A stretch of DNA of 64,000 nucleotides. Origin: JAPWJZ01 sp964575605. Lineage in GTDB: Bacteria; Pseudomonadota; Alphaproteobacteria; Micavibrionales; UBA2020. This document shows, one piece after another, positions 1 to 8,666 of this stretch. The notes under the pieces were generated by a model. That model saw only the letters and a list, made by a program, of their open reading frames with translations, was not told the DNA's origin and searched no databases. How positions within the stretch are numbered: the first letter of the stretch is position 1; each line of letters opens with the position of its first letter. Where the stretch lies: NCBI GenBank assembly GCA_964575605.1, contig CAZNRN010000011.1, positions 1-64,000 on the forward strand, given 5' to 3'. The translations under genes were made by a program, and so were the position numbers.

Positions 1-555
1 GCTGCCCATCATGACAGCGACGATGATGTTCCGGACAGCCATGAAGAAGAAAAGAAACCCACACTGCGCGAAAAATTCTCCGATGCCGTGACGCGCGGCA
101 TGGGTTCGTGGAAATTCGTTATCGGCCATTCGCTTTTTATGGCGGCCTGGATCACTATTAACTGCACACAGGCCCTGCCCTTCATGCCGAAATTCGACCC
201 CAACCTGACCCTGCTCAACCTCTTCCTCTCGACTGAAGCCGCCTTTGCCGGCGCCTTCATCCTGATGAGCCAGAACCGCCAGGGCGAAAAAGACCGCAAG
301 ACCGTCGACCATGATTTGCAGGTCGACATCAATGCAGAGCGCAAACTGGGCACGCTCGACAAAAAACTGGAAGCCATCCTCGACTTCCTGACCCCTGAAC
401 ACCTGCAAGCCATCGCAGCATCGAAAGCCGCGGCCAAGGCAACCTCAAACAACAACGCCGCCCCCGCAGCCGCCCCCGCAGCCGCCACCAATGACGACGC
501 GCAGCAGGCGCCCAAAGTTGTCAAAGTCCCGCAAGCTGCCGGCCCGAAGGCCTGA
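1..555 (+). CDS. DUF1003 family membrane protein (5' end outside window)
   Basis: The frame is open from base 1, so the true start lies upstream of the window; the first internal ATG is at 88. The product matches the DUF1003 family: two hydrophobic segments separated by the LLNLFLSTEAA block, then the signature MSQNRQGEKDR and an acidic amphipathic helix (DHDLQVDINAERK). The last 40 residues are a low-complexity Ala/Pro/Asn tail. The N-terminal part in the window is rich in His, Asp, Glu and Lys. The family has no established function. Family assignment is firm; role unknown. Confidence 0.8.
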   Translation, partial: AAHHDSDDDVPDSHEEEKKPTLREKFSDAVTRGMGSWKFVIGHSLFMAAWITINCTQALPFMPKFDPNLTLLNLFLSTEAAFAGAFILMSQNRQGEKDRKTVDHDLQVDINAERKLGTLDKKLEAILDFLTPEHLQAIAASKAAAKATSNNNAAPAAAPAAATNDDAQQAPKVVKVPQAAGPKA

Positions 556-631
556 AACCCGCAACCGCTGTAATCGCATGAAAGGCGTTGCTGCCTAAGC
601 CATTGTATTTTAATTGTTTACTATATGTTCC

Positions 632-659
632 TTGTATGTTCTTATTTTTGTGCTATCCT
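632..659 (+). promoter_or_regulatory. possible sigma70-like promoter
   Basis: TTGTAT (632-637), 16-base spacer, TATCCT (654-659), in an AT-rich gap upstream of the 63-residue gene at 704. Each hexamer matches four of six consensus bases, so this is only a candidate. Confidence 0.3.
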
Positions 660-703
660 GAATTCAGAGTCGCCACCCGGCGAAACGTTTCAGGAGCATC
701 GCA

Positions 704-895
704 ATGACAGCAAAACAGGCAAAGGCACTGAACAAGCGCGACATGCGCGATCTTAAACGCTCGCTTTCCGCGGCACGCAGCGCGTGTTTGCGTGTCAAAA
801 GCAATTCCGCCTACGCGGGCAACCTCTATGATGCGGCCGAAGATTTCCTGCGCGCCTGCGAAGCGATGGAGGACGAAACGCAATATGCCTCGTAA
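704..895 (+). CDS. hypothetical protein, 63 aa
   Basis: Small basic, helical-looking protein (MTAKQAKALNKRDMRD at the start, acidic EAMEDE near the end). A clear AGGAG ribosome binding site sits 8 bases before the ATG, after a 150-base AT-rich gap with a possible promoter. Contains two Cys. No family recognised. Good RBS and codon use comparable to neighbours support it as a real gene. Confidence 0.6.
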   Translation: MTAKQAKALNKRDMRDLKRSLSAARSACLRVKSNSAYAGNLYDAAEDFLRACEAMEDETQYAS

Positions 896-995
896 TTACA
901 AGGCTTTTTGACCCGTCTTGACCTCGCTCCGCCACACTCCTAGACTGCGGGCAGTTTCCACATAACCCGCGTTTCATCCCTCAGGAGTTACAGCC

Positions 996-1514
996 ATGGG
1001 CGACCTTAACCTCGACTTCTCGAAAAACCCCCGCTTCCTCGTCATCCCCTATGGCTGTGCGGCGCTTGGCGCGGCGGCGACGGTGACAATGGCGCCTGCG
1101 CTGCCCGTTGCAGCGGCCATCGCCATCGGCGCGGTTGCGGGCGGTATTGCCCTGCCCGCTGTCGGCATCGGCGTTGCGGTTGGCGCTTTCGCTTTGCTGG
1201 CCGGTGTGCGCAAGGGCGTCAAGGAAATGCTGTTCGAGGCCTCCATGATCCCGATCGGCATGGCGCTGGTCGGCTATAACTGTGCCAAGGCGATGTTCGT
1301 CACGCCTTTCCAGGCGGCGTGGAAATGGATGAAGAGCGGCGACGAGAAAAAGGACGATGACAAGCCTGCTGCCAGGAATTCCGGCAGCGCAAAACCTTCC
1401 TGGTTTAACAACAAGAAAGCCGCCGGCCCCTTCAACGCAAATTCTAACGCGAAACCCGCCGCCGAAGCGCCGAAGGAAAACAAACCCGCCGCGCCGAAAC
1501 CGCCCGCGCCGTAA
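996..1514 (+). CDS. hypothetical membrane protein with Ala/Pro/Lys-rich tail, 172 aa
   Basis: Preceded by CAGGAG at good spacing. Residues about 20-75 are a long Gly/Ala/Val-rich hydrophobic stretch with small-xxx-small packing, which suggests two tightly packed membrane helices. A second hydrophobic segment follows at about 80-110. The last 55 residues are polar and rich in Lys, Pro, Ala and Asn, probably disordered. Converges with the minus-strand gene ending at 1517, leaving only 2 bases between stops. No recognisable family. Confidence 0.6.
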   Translation: MGDLNLDFSKNPRFLVIPYGCAALGAAATVTMAPALPVAAAIAIGAVAGGIALPAVGIGVAVGAFALLAGVRKGVKEMLFEASMIPIGMALVGYNCAKAMFVTPFQAAWKWMKSGDEKKDDDKPAARNSGSAKPSWFNNKKAAGPFNANSNAKPAAEAPKENKPAAPKPPAP

Positions 1515-1516
1515 AT

Positions 1517-2110
1517 TTACTTCTTGGCCTCGGGTGCCGCCTGCGGGTTGACCATCTGGTGGATTTTCAGGATATCCTCGGGCGACAGTTCGGAACCATC
1601 GCGTGACTGCACCTGCATGAATGCCGCCAGTGTCGGTGTGACGCGCATAAAGACGCCGGCATTGTGTTCCTTGGCAGCGCCAAGCCCTGTTTCATAGTCA
1701 AAGAACGCGCTCACTTCGTCTGCCTTGTTTTTGTACATTTCGCGGCGGATAAGTTTGCCATTGCTTTCGAACTGCTTGGTCAGGGCGTCCATGATCGAGA
1801 ACATCGCCGATTTATCCTGCATCACGTCGCCGCCCAGCGAATAAACTGTGATCGTGACCATGCGTTTCCATTGCTCGACCTTTGCACCTGCGGGAATGAA
1901 TTCCAGGCTGGCCAGCTTGCCCTCGTTGGCGATCGTCGCCCAGGCGTATTCGGGGCAGGCGAACTGGTCCGCGACCGGTTTGAAAAAGACGCCCAGTTTT
2001 TCCAGCACTGTGATGCCCTTGGGGTCCTGTATCGGCGTCTCAAAGGCACGCGCGGGTACGGGCCCGAAAATTGCCAGTGCCAGCAGCAGGGCGCAAAATA
2101 AATTTCTCAT
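1517..2110 (-). CDS. secreted hypothetical protein, paralogue 1 of 3
   Basis: 197 residues with a clear signal peptide (hydrophobic 5-18, likely cut after ARA before FETP). The mature protein shares an ordered set of motifs with the product of 2746-3339: FETP[IL]xDPK at the mature N terminus, a Cys followed by a short F/YAW segment, LxxIPxG near the middle, ITVYxLxGDV, and a C-terminal IHxMVNPxA. This marks duplication. Its start overlaps the stop of the next gene upstream (2107-2730) by four bases, so the two are translationally coupled. No known domain; probably periplasmic. Confidence 0.7.
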   Translation of the reverse strand: MRNLFCALLLALAIFGPVPARAFETPIQDPKGITVLEKLGVFFKPVADQFACPEYAWATIANEGKLASLEFIPAGAKVEQWKRMVTITVYSLGGDVMQDKSAMFSIMDALTKQFESNGKLIRREMYKNKADEVSAFFDYETGLGAAKEHNAGVFMRVTPTLAAFMQVQSRDGSELSPEDILKIHQMVNPQAAPEAKK

Positions 2111-2730
2111 TCCGTTTTTCCTTCGGGTAAAAAGTCTTTCAGCTTGTCTTTGCCGGGAATGTCATCTGGGTCTTCCCCGGCGCGCAACGTGACGGCGAAC
2201 AGGTGGTCGTCCCGCCTGAAAACGGCGGCATATTGCACTTTGTCCGGCCCCACCTGTTTGATGGCATAGGCAGCGACGGGCCCGGCTGCGCCATTGATTT
2301 CCTCGTACTTCAACATTTTGCTTTCCCCATCAGATAATCCCAGCCTGAAAACGCGTGTCACGAAATCGGCCAGTGTTTTCTCTGCCTTGCCGGCGACGGG
2401 GTACAAATCGACTTTAGCCGATGGGCCCTTGTGCGCGTCCCGGCCGCGCTGCGGCACGAATTCAAGATAGGCGATTTTGCCTTCCTTGTCGGTGCGTCCC
2501 GCAGAAAGGTGATGGTAGCCCAGCGTCTCCGCCACAGGCATAGCCGTTTCAGAGGCCGCAATGATGAATGCGCGCTTTGCCGGCGTATCCGCCGTAATGA
2601 ACGATCCCCGCAGCGTGAAATCCAGCATACGCTGCGCTTCCGGTATGCGCGGAACGATAAGGCAGAACGCTAACGCCGCGAAGGCGCCCACGGCAGCCAA
2701 GGCCACAAGCGCCTTTTTTCGTGCGGGCAA
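2107..2730 (-). CDS. membrane-anchored hypothetical protein, paralogue-like 2 of 3
   Basis: 207 residues with one N-terminal hydrophobic segment (residues 6-26) that could be an uncleaved anchor or signal. The rest has the same general plan as its neighbours: an IAYLEFVPQ segment corresponds to the LxFIPxG segment of the paralogues, followed by a VDLYPV strand matching ITVYxL. Similarity is weaker than between the two flanking genes, so membership of the family is inference. It sits between them in a three-gene minus-strand run with gaps of 15 bases or overlaps. Confidence 0.6.
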   Translation of the reverse strand: MPARKKALVALAAVGAFAALAFCLIVPRIPEAQRMLDFTLRGSFITADTPAKRAFIIAASETAMPVAETLGYHHLSAGRTDKEGKIAYLEFVPQRGRDAHKGPSAKVDLYPVAGKAEKTLADFVTRVFRLGLSDGESKMLKYEEINGAAGPVAAYAIKQVGPDKVQYAAVFRRDDHLFAVTLRAGEDPDDIPGKDKLKDFLPEGKTE

Positions 2731-2745
2731 AATGGCGGAGTTCCC

Positions 2746-3339
2746 TTACTTGGCTTTCGGGTTGACCATGCGGTGGATATCCAGCACCTGGTTGGGCGTC
2801 AGCTTTTCGCCGCGCGCCTGCATCAGGATGAACGACGCCGCGTTTTTCGACGTGCGCTTCAGGACGCCGGCGCCGTGTTCTTTCTGCGTGGGCTTGGTAT
2901 AGACGCTGTCGCCGCTTTCGTACTCCATGAACAACAACGGTTCATGCTTCGCGTCGGTATATGTCGCTTTTTGCAGCACCTTGGCGCCGGAACGCTCGTA
3001 ACCGCTGACCGTGATCGCAATCAGGCGCATCATCATCGGCACGTCTTTGGTGACGTCGCCGCTGAGTCCGTAGACTGTAATCTGTACGCGCTGCTTCCAG
3101 GTGTTTGCATCGGTGCCGGTCGGGATGTATTGCAGCTGATAGACCGAGCCCATGCTGGTGATATTACCCCAGGCGAACTGGCTGCAGCCGAGGTCTTCTG
3201 CGTAAACCTTCATCGCTTTTGCGACGGTTTCGAGGACGGCTTTGTCCTTGGGATCTTTCAGCGGCGTTTCGAAGGCCTGCGCGGCGGTTGCTGCCGTGAG
3301 CATCAGGCAGAGTGCGAGCGCGGAAAAAATCTTATTCAT
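2746..3339 (-). CDS. secreted hypothetical protein, paralogue 3 of 3
   Basis: The ATG at 3339 was chosen because MNKIFSALALCLMLTAATAAQA is a typical signal peptide; an upstream extension to 3387 adds only unlikely residues. The mature protein (about 175 residues) begins FETPLKDPKD and carries ITVYGLSGDVTKD and IHRMVNPKAK, closely matching the gene at 1517. First gene of the three-gene run, divergent from eno across a 100-base gap. Function unknown, probably periplasmic. Confidence 0.7.
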   Translation of the reverse strand: MNKIFSALALCLMLTAATAAQAFETPLKDPKDKAVLETVAKAMKVYAEDLGCSQFAWGNITSMGSVYQLQYIPTGTDANTWKQRVQITVYGLSGDVTKDVPMMMRLIAITVSGYERSGAKVLQKATYTDAKHEPLLFMEYESGDSVYTKPTQKEHGAGVLKRTSKNAASFILMQARGEKLTPNQVLDIHRMVNPKAK

Positions 3340-3441
3340 TTCAAACCCCTGGTTAACCCTAATCCCGCTGCAACTATGCGCTTGCAACGGGCACTTTATA
3401 GGCTATCCTTTAGCCGGGCATTACACAAGGAGAACACATTC

Positions 3442-4779
3442 ATGTCAGCCATCGTCGATGTTTCAGCGCGCGAGATTCTGGATAGCCGCGGCAACCCCAC
3501 TGTCGAGGTCGACGTGATCCTCGAAAGCGGCGCTTCGGGCCGCGCGGCGGTTCCGTCGGGCGCTTCCACGGGCGCGCATGAGGCGGTGGAAAAGCGCGAC
3601 GGTGACAAAAAACGCTATGGCGGCAAGGGTGTGCTGCAGGCGGTCGAAGCGGTGAATACGGAAATTTTTGAGACCGTCTCCGGCATTAGCGCGACCGAAC
3701 AGACACTTATCGACACGATGATGATCGACCTCGACGGCACGGGCAACAAATCCCGCCTCGGCGCGAATGCCATCCTCGGCGTCAGCCTCGCGGTTGCCAA
3801 GGCGGCCGCGAACGAGCTCGAACAACCTTTGTACCGCTATGTCGGCGGCACCTACTCGCACCTGCTGCCGACGCCGATGATGAACATCATCAACGGCGGC
3901 GCGCATGCCGACAACTCGATCGATTTCCAGGAGTTCATGATTTTGCCCGTGTCGGCGCGCACCTGCGCCGACGGCATCCGCACCGGAGCCGAGATTTTTC
4001 ATGCACTTAAAAAGCTTCTTGCAGAAGCCGGTTTCAATACCGCGGTCGGCGACGAAGGCGGCTTCGCACCGAACTTCAAGAGCACCGAGCAAGGCCTTGA
4101 ATTCATCATGAAAGCCATCACTTCTGCCGGTTACCAGCCGGGCAGCGACGTGCTGCTGGGCCTCGACGTCGCAGCGACCGAATTCTACAGCAAAGGCAAA
4201 TACAACCTTGAAGGCGAAGGGAAAATCCTCTCGTCCGAACAGATGATCGACTACTACGAGAAACTGGTCGGCAAATTCCCCATCGTTTCCATCGAAGACG
4301 GCATGTCCGAAGACGACTGGGACGGCTGGGTCGAGCTGACCGCGCGCATCGGCGACAAAGTCCAGCTGGTCGGCGACGACCTGTTCGTGACCAACACCGA
4401 ACGCCTGCTGCAAGGCATTGAAAAGAAAGCCGCCAACGCGATCCTTATCAAGGTCAACCAGATCGGCACGCTCACCGAAACCCTGAACGCGGTACAAACC
4501 GCGCAGAAGGCCGGTTTCGGCGTCGTCTTCTCCCACCGCTCGGGCGAGACGGAAGATTCCACCATCGCCGACCTGTCGGTTGCGACCAACGCGGGCCAGA
4601 TCAAAACCGGCTCCCTCTCCCGCTCCGACCGTATCGCGAAATACAACCAGCTTATCCGCATCGAGGAGCAGCTTGGCCCCTCCGGCGAATACGCGGGTTA
4701 CGGCGCGATCAAGAACCTGGCGGTGAAACCCAAGCTGAAGGCAGTCGACGCCGGCGCAGGAAAGAAGAAGCGCGCCTGA
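3442..4779 (+). CDS. eno: enolase
   Basis: Catalyses 2-phosphoglycerate to phosphoenolpyruvate in glycolysis. The start at 3442 (MSAIVDVSAREILDSRGNPTVEVDV region) is set by AAGGAGA just upstream; the open frame continuing to 2773 is spurious. Conserved blocks are complete: SGASTGxHEA near residue 40, GDEGGFAPN near 205, the metal-binding Asp/Glu segments (LGLDVAA, SIEDGMSEDDW, VGDDLFVTN), the catalytic Lys in ILIKVNQIGTLTE, and SHRSGETED with IKTGS. 445 residues, slightly longer than usual because of a Lys-rich tail. Stands alone as a transcription unit. Confidence 0.97.
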   Translation: MSAIVDVSAREILDSRGNPTVEVDVILESGASGRAAVPSGASTGAHEAVEKRDGDKKRYGGKGVLQAVEAVNTEIFETVSGISATEQTLIDTMMIDLDGTGNKSRLGANAILGVSLAVAKAAANELEQPLYRYVGGTYSHLLPTPMMNIINGGAHADNSIDFQEFMILPVSARTCADGIRTGAEIFHALKKLLAEAGFNTAVGDEGGFAPNFKSTEQGLEFIMKAITSAGYQPGSDVLLGLDVAATEFYSKGKYNLEGEGKILSSEQMIDYYEKLVGKFPIVSIEDGMSEDDWDGWVELTARIGDKVQLVGDDLFVTNTERLLQGIEKKAANAILIKVNQIGTLTETLNAVQTAQKAGFGVVFSHRSGETEDSTIADLSVATNAGQIKTGSLSRSDRIAKYNQLIRIEEQLGPSGEYAGYGAIKNLAVKPKLKAVDAGAGKKKRA

Positions 4780-5007
4780 TAAAGGCCTGCTAAACGCCTT
4801 CCGCGCGCCCTCTGAAGCGCAACACTGCACCGTTTTTGCGCCTCACCAGGGCGCCATCAGCGCCGCGTCTCCGCCGCAACAAGAAATATCGGAATCGTGG
4901 TATTTCAATGGTTTGCGAGGAACGCTATTTTCCATTTTTTGCGCGGTTTTCACGCCATTTTCGACCAGTTTTTTAGAGCCGAAAAGATGGGGTATCCCTG
5001 CCCTGTA

Positions 5008-5037
5008 TTGACCAGACTCGGGTTAAAGATTTATTAT
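5008..5037 (+). promoter_or_regulatory. probable sigma70 promoter
   Basis: TTGACC (5008-5013), 18-base spacer, TATTAT (5032-5037), 36 bases before the ATG at 5073. Five of six matches in both hexamers. Lies at the end of the 293-base gap after eno, in which I see no other feature. Confidence 0.5.
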
Positions 5038-5072
5038 GGAAATGTTAATAATTTGTTAAAAAGGGCACCCCC

Positions 5073-5336
5073 ATGATCCCCCCAGTCATCAGCGATTTTA
5101 ACGCACTCTACACCCTTGTCTGCGCCAACCACCAAGGCCCCGTCATCGTCGATTTCGGCCGCCAGATGCGATGGCAAAGCGTCATCGCGGGACAATGTAC
5201 CCCGCACGTGAAATTCATCCAGGCCGACGGCATCAACGCCTTCATGGACAGCCGCACACGCAAAATCATCTTCAGCGAAGGCACCGCCGAAAAACTCCAC
5301 GCGATGCTGGAAGAAAAACTTACGGCGAAGGCCTAG
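5073..5336 (+). CDS. hypothetical protein, 87 aa
   Basis: Small soluble protein of mixed composition (NHQGPVIVDFG, then QADGINAFMDS), with a C-terminal helix. The VIVDF strand faintly recalls a thioredoxin fold, but there is no CxxC and I do not claim it. A good promoter candidate lies upstream. Its stop overlaps the stop of the convergent antiporter gene by three bases. Confidence 0.55.
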   Translation: MIPPVISDFNALYTLVCANHQGPVIVDFGRQMRWQSVIAGQCTPHVKFIQADGINAFMDSRTRKIIFSEGTAEKLHAMLEEKLTAKA

Positions 5337-6523
5337 CGTTTCTTGCCCGTAAACTTCGCCACCTTCGGCGCCAGCATCGCCACGAACGGCGTTACGAGCA
5401 TCGAGAGCGCAGTGACGAGCATGAAGAACTGGCCGCTGTGGGCGAGGATGAGTTTCGAGGACATGGCGAGCGTCAGGATGACGAAGACGAATTCGCCGCT
5501 CTGCCCCAGCATGATGGCGGCCTCGGCCGCTGTGCGTGGCTTGATATTGAAACTCCGCGCAAGGCCGTAAAGCGTCGCCGCCTTGATAACGCCGATGCCG
5601 AGGACGGAAACAAACAGCCAGAAATAATTATCGACCACTTCGCCGATATCGATCATCAACCCGATGGAGAGGAAAAACACACCCATCAGGAGGCTTTTGA
5701 CGGGTGCCACGACGTTTTCAATGTCTTTCTTGTGCTCGGTCTCGGCCAGCAGCAACCCCGCCAGAAATGCGCCCAGCGCCGACGACAGCCCCGCGGCTTC
5801 GGTCAGCAGCGACGCGCCGATGATGATAAACAGCACAAAGGACATCAGCCATTCGCGCTTGTTGCCGGGGTTGAGGTAATCGAGCAGCGGTCGCAGCACT
5901 TTCAACCCGACGAAATAGATAACGCCGATCGCAACGGCCGCGAGCAAGAGGGAGCGCGCGATGAGGTAGAAGAACCCCTCCCCGCTGCCGCCCGTAAAGG
6001 CCGCGAGCATGGCAAGGATAGGCACGACGGCAAGATCCTGCATCAGCAGGATGGAAAAACACAGCTTGCCGACGGTGCTTCCCGCCATGTGTTTCTCTTC
6101 CAGCAGCTGCATGACGATGGCGGTCGAGGACAGGGCGAAACAGGCGCCCAGCAGGACCGATACCTCGGGCGAGTTGCCGAAGTAAAACGCCACGCAGAAA
6201 ATCGCCGTTGCCGTCGCCAGCAGCTGCAAGCCGCCCAACCCCAGCACATGCCGCCGCATCTTCCACAAATCATTCAAGGATAGTTTCAGGCCGATCATGA
6301 ACATCAGGAACACGACGCCAAGGTCGGCAAAATGCGCTACGGCTTGAGGCTCCAGCGTGAATTTCTCGCCCGAAAACCCCAGCCATGCCGCCAGCCCCTG
6401 CGGCGCAATCAGGATGCCGCACAGCAAATACCCGAGCACCGGCGACACACGCAGCTTTTGCAGCAGCGGCACGGTCAGACCAGCGATGCCGAGGATGATG
6501 AGGATTTCGGAGTAATGGGGCAA
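5333..6523 (-). CDS. Kef-type (CPA2) cation/proton antiporter
   Basis: A sodium/hydrogen exchanger-domain membrane protein of about 396 residues with 11-12 hydrophobic helices. It contains the CPA2 hallmarks: VSPVLGYLLCGILI near the N terminus, FMIGLKLS, ACFALSSTAIVMQLLEE, SALGAFLAGLLLAETE and FFLSIGLMID. There is no C-terminal RCK/TrkA-N domain, so it is the short form. I place the start at a TTG (6523): the hydrophobic domain begins right after it, GGAG lies 10 bases upstream, and the 42 residues of the longer frame up to 6649 look non-membrane and basic. Exact start uncertain. Confidence 0.85.
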   Translation of the reverse strand: MPHYSEILIILGIAGLTVPLLQKLRVSPVLGYLLCGILIAPQGLAAWLGFSGEKFTLEPQAVAHFADLGVVFLMFMIGLKLSLNDLWKMRRHVLGLGGLQLLATATAIFCVAFYFGNSPEVSVLLGACFALSSTAIVMQLLEEKHMAGSTVGKLCFSILLMQDLAVVPILAMLAAFTGGSGEGFFYLIARSLLLAAVAIGVIYFVGLKVLRPLLDYLNPGNKREWLMSFVLFIIIGASLLTEAAGLSSALGAFLAGLLLAETEHKKDIENVVAPVKSLLMGVFFLSIGLMIDIGEVVDNYFWLFVSVLGIGVIKAATLYGLARSFNIKPRTAAEAAIMLGQSGEFVFVILTLAMSSKLILAHSGQFFMLVTALSMLVTPFVAMLAPKVAKFTGKKR

Positions 6524-6679
6524 GGTGCGGTTTCTCCGTTCAATCCGGTTACAGCTGGTAAAAGCAAACGAACGAACGGAGGGTTGCGTTCCGGCCTGCC
6601 TGCCTTCGCCATATTTAAATAATATAATCAGTGACTTACGCGTTAACATAATATTAGCGCGCGTCTGGTAGGATAGCGC

Positions 6680-6709
6680 ATGGCTAAATCATTGAAGTGG
6701 CGCGGATAA
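6680..6709 (+). other. 9-codon upstream ORF coupled to the next gene
   Basis: ATG at 6680 has a well-placed AGGA (spacing 6) and encodes MAKSLKWRG before TAA at 6707-6709. The last A of that stop is the first base of the ATG of the following gene (TAATG). The downstream ATG has no visible ribosome binding site of its own. This suggests translation coupling through a minimal leader peptide. Confidence 0.45.
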
Positions 6710-8658
6710 TGGCTGCCAAAACCGATAAAATTCAGGACCTTGTAATTGTGGGCACGGGCCTCGCAGGCACAATCACGTTTGTGCAGGAACTGTTGAAAAT
6801 CGCAGCCGAACCTTCCATCACCGCAGCGAACCCGGTGAAGATCACTCTGCTCGAGCGCAACGAGGCGCAGAAATTCGGCGGCGTCGCTTACGGACGCACG
6901 GCGGAGTTCGATCAATTCAGGCTGAACCTGTCGGCAAAGCGCGCGACGCCGTTTATGGCGGATGATATTCCTGAAGGCTTCCCCACTTTCCCCGAATACA
7001 TTCTCGGCCTTGCCGACAAGGCGCATGGCAAAGACGACAAGCAGCGCATGCTGGGCTACCTTCAGGACCCGCCGCGCGTGCTGCTGGGCGATTACCTGTC
7101 GCACCTGGTTGACCTTGCCGTTGATAAAGCCGCAGGGAAGGTGCAGGTGCAGACACGCATCGGTGAAGCGCTGGAACTGGATACCGACGGGGCGCAGCCT
7201 GTGCTGTCGGTCAAAGAAAACGGCAAGATGACGACGATAGAGGCCGCGCAGGTCGTGCTCGCTACCGGCCAGCGGGAGATACAACGGCCCGATTTCGTGG
7301 CCGGGCTTGCCGGAAGTTCACTTTATCTTGAAGACCCCTACTCGGCCGGATCCAAAGATTTTTACACGACGGCGCTGGCGGAACAGGCGAGGCGCGACAA
7401 GGCGGGACTGCCGCCGGTGGCCATCCTCATCCTCGGCACGGCGCTCAGCAGCCAGGACTCTGCGCTGCGCCTGCTGCAGCTGGGATACAAAGGCAAGATT
7501 ACGATGATTTCGCGCAACGGGCTGGAGCATGCCGGTTATGGCGCGGTGACGACGGAAGAATACCTTGCACATTCCCTGACGGGCGAGCCACGGCCGGAGA
7601 AGAAGAAAGAACTGGAAGCCGCCCCGCCCCGTTTCCTGCGCATAGTAAAGGCACAGGCAGAATTGATCGCCGCCGGAAAACCGCATGAAGACGTGGAACG
7701 CGACGTGGTGACATCCATGCGCCGGGAATTCGCCGTATTGATGCGCAGGGGCTATACGCCCGAAGAAGTGCTGGGATACTGGGAGCGCTTCAACACCGAC
7801 ATGGGCGCCGCGCTGCCGGACGATGTTTGCGCCGGCATATATAACCGCCATGCCAGCTGGCTGGGTACGCACCGCGTCGGCACGACGCCGGAAAATACGC
7901 GCATTATCGAAGAGGCGAAAAAATCGGGGCAGCTGGAAGTGCTGGCCGGTTTTATCTCGACCAAAGACGGCGAGACAATCCACGAGCATAAGGGCAAAGT
8001 CGTGGTGCATATGGCGCTGAAAGACCGCGTCGCGCGCGCGGGCGGCGGCCATGGCGGCGATGTGCCGCGGGAGTGGGATTCGGCCTTTTCCGAGGACATG
8101 CGCGAAGAAGCGCGCAAATTCGATTTCGTTATTTCGGGCCTTGGCAATACCGTAACCTACGACAAGGCGCGCGACCCCTTCTGGGCCGGCATGATCAGGA
8201 AAGGCCTGTGCCAGCCGCACAAAAAGGCGGGCGACGGCATCGAACTGGACGGCAGTGACCTGACGCTGATCGATGCGGAAGGACGGCGGGTGGAAAACGT
8301 CGCGGCCTGCGGCATTCCCGCCTTCGGCGCGACGATGTACGGGCGTTTTCCGCATCCGGAAGAGCCCGGCGTTTACGGCGGACGCATTCTGCCCTTTACC
8401 GCAAACATCGTCGGCATCACTGGCGGCGTCATCGCCATGGTGCAGGGCCTGCATGAAAGGCTGATGGCGGGGCGCGGGCTGGAACGCGAAGCAACCCTTG
8501 AAGCGCCGGAAGTTTATTCGTCGCCCTGCGCGCTGTCGGAAATTGAACGCGGCGAGCTTGGCGCGACGTTCGGGGATGCGCAGCAGCGCGATGCTGCAAA
8601 AAAATCCGGTGTTTCCGCAGAACCGCTACCGCAACGCCCGAACGAATTGAAGAAGTAA
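6709..8658 (+). CDS. FAD/NAD(P)-binding oxidoreductase-like protein (NAD_binding_9 type)
   Basis: 649 residues. Residues 10-35 form a Rossmann dinucleotide-binding fold (DLVIVGTGLAGTIT), followed by VAYGRTAEFDQFRLNLSA, a second nucleotide-binding strand LATGQ near residue 185, and ILILGTALSSQDSALRLL near 245. This order is typical of the FAD-NAD(P)-binding family of YdhS-like proteins, for which no reaction is assigned. The alternative start is a GTG at 6697 (four residues longer). I prefer the ATG because it overlaps the stop of the upstream mini-ORF. The C-terminal 50 residues look unstructured. Substrate unknown. Confidence 0.75.
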   Translation: MAAKTDKIQDLVIVGTGLAGTITFVQELLKIAAEPSITAANPVKITLLERNEAQKFGGVAYGRTAEFDQFRLNLSAKRATPFMADDIPEGFPTFPEYILGLADKAHGKDDKQRMLGYLQDPPRVLLGDYLSHLVDLAVDKAAGKVQVQTRIGEALELDTDGAQPVLSVKENGKMTTIEAAQVVLATGQREIQRPDFVAGLAGSSLYLEDPYSAGSKDFYTTALAEQARRDKAGLPPVAILILGTALSSQDSALRLLQLGYKGKITMISRNGLEHAGYGAVTTEEYLAHSLTGEPRPEKKKELEAAPPRFLRIVKAQAELIAAGKPHEDVERDVVTSMRREFAVLMRRGYTPEEVLGYWERFNTDMGAALPDDVCAGIYNRHASWLGTHRVGTTPENTRIIEEAKKSGQLEVLAGFISTKDGETIHEHKGKVVVHMALKDRVARAGGGHGGDVPREWDSAFSEDMREEARKFDFVISGLGNTVTYDKARDPFWAGMIRKGLCQPHKKAGDGIELDGSDLTLIDAEGRRVENVAACGIPAFGATMYGRFPHPEEPGVYGGRILPFTANIVGITGGVIAMVQGLHERLMAGRGLEREATLEAPEVYSSPCALSEIERGELGATFGDAQQRDAAKKSGVSAEPLPQRPNELKK

Positions 8659-8666
8659 CCTTCCGC

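Noticed and set aside
3463..4830. 455-codon open frame antisense to eno
   Set aside because: Mirror frame of a highly biased GC-rich gene; no ribosome site and no recognisable protein, while eno is certain.
5171..6283. 370-codon plus-strand frame across the antiporter
   Set aside because: Translation is Arg/His/Gln/Asp-rich shadow sequence; the minus strand encodes a clear Kef-type transporter.
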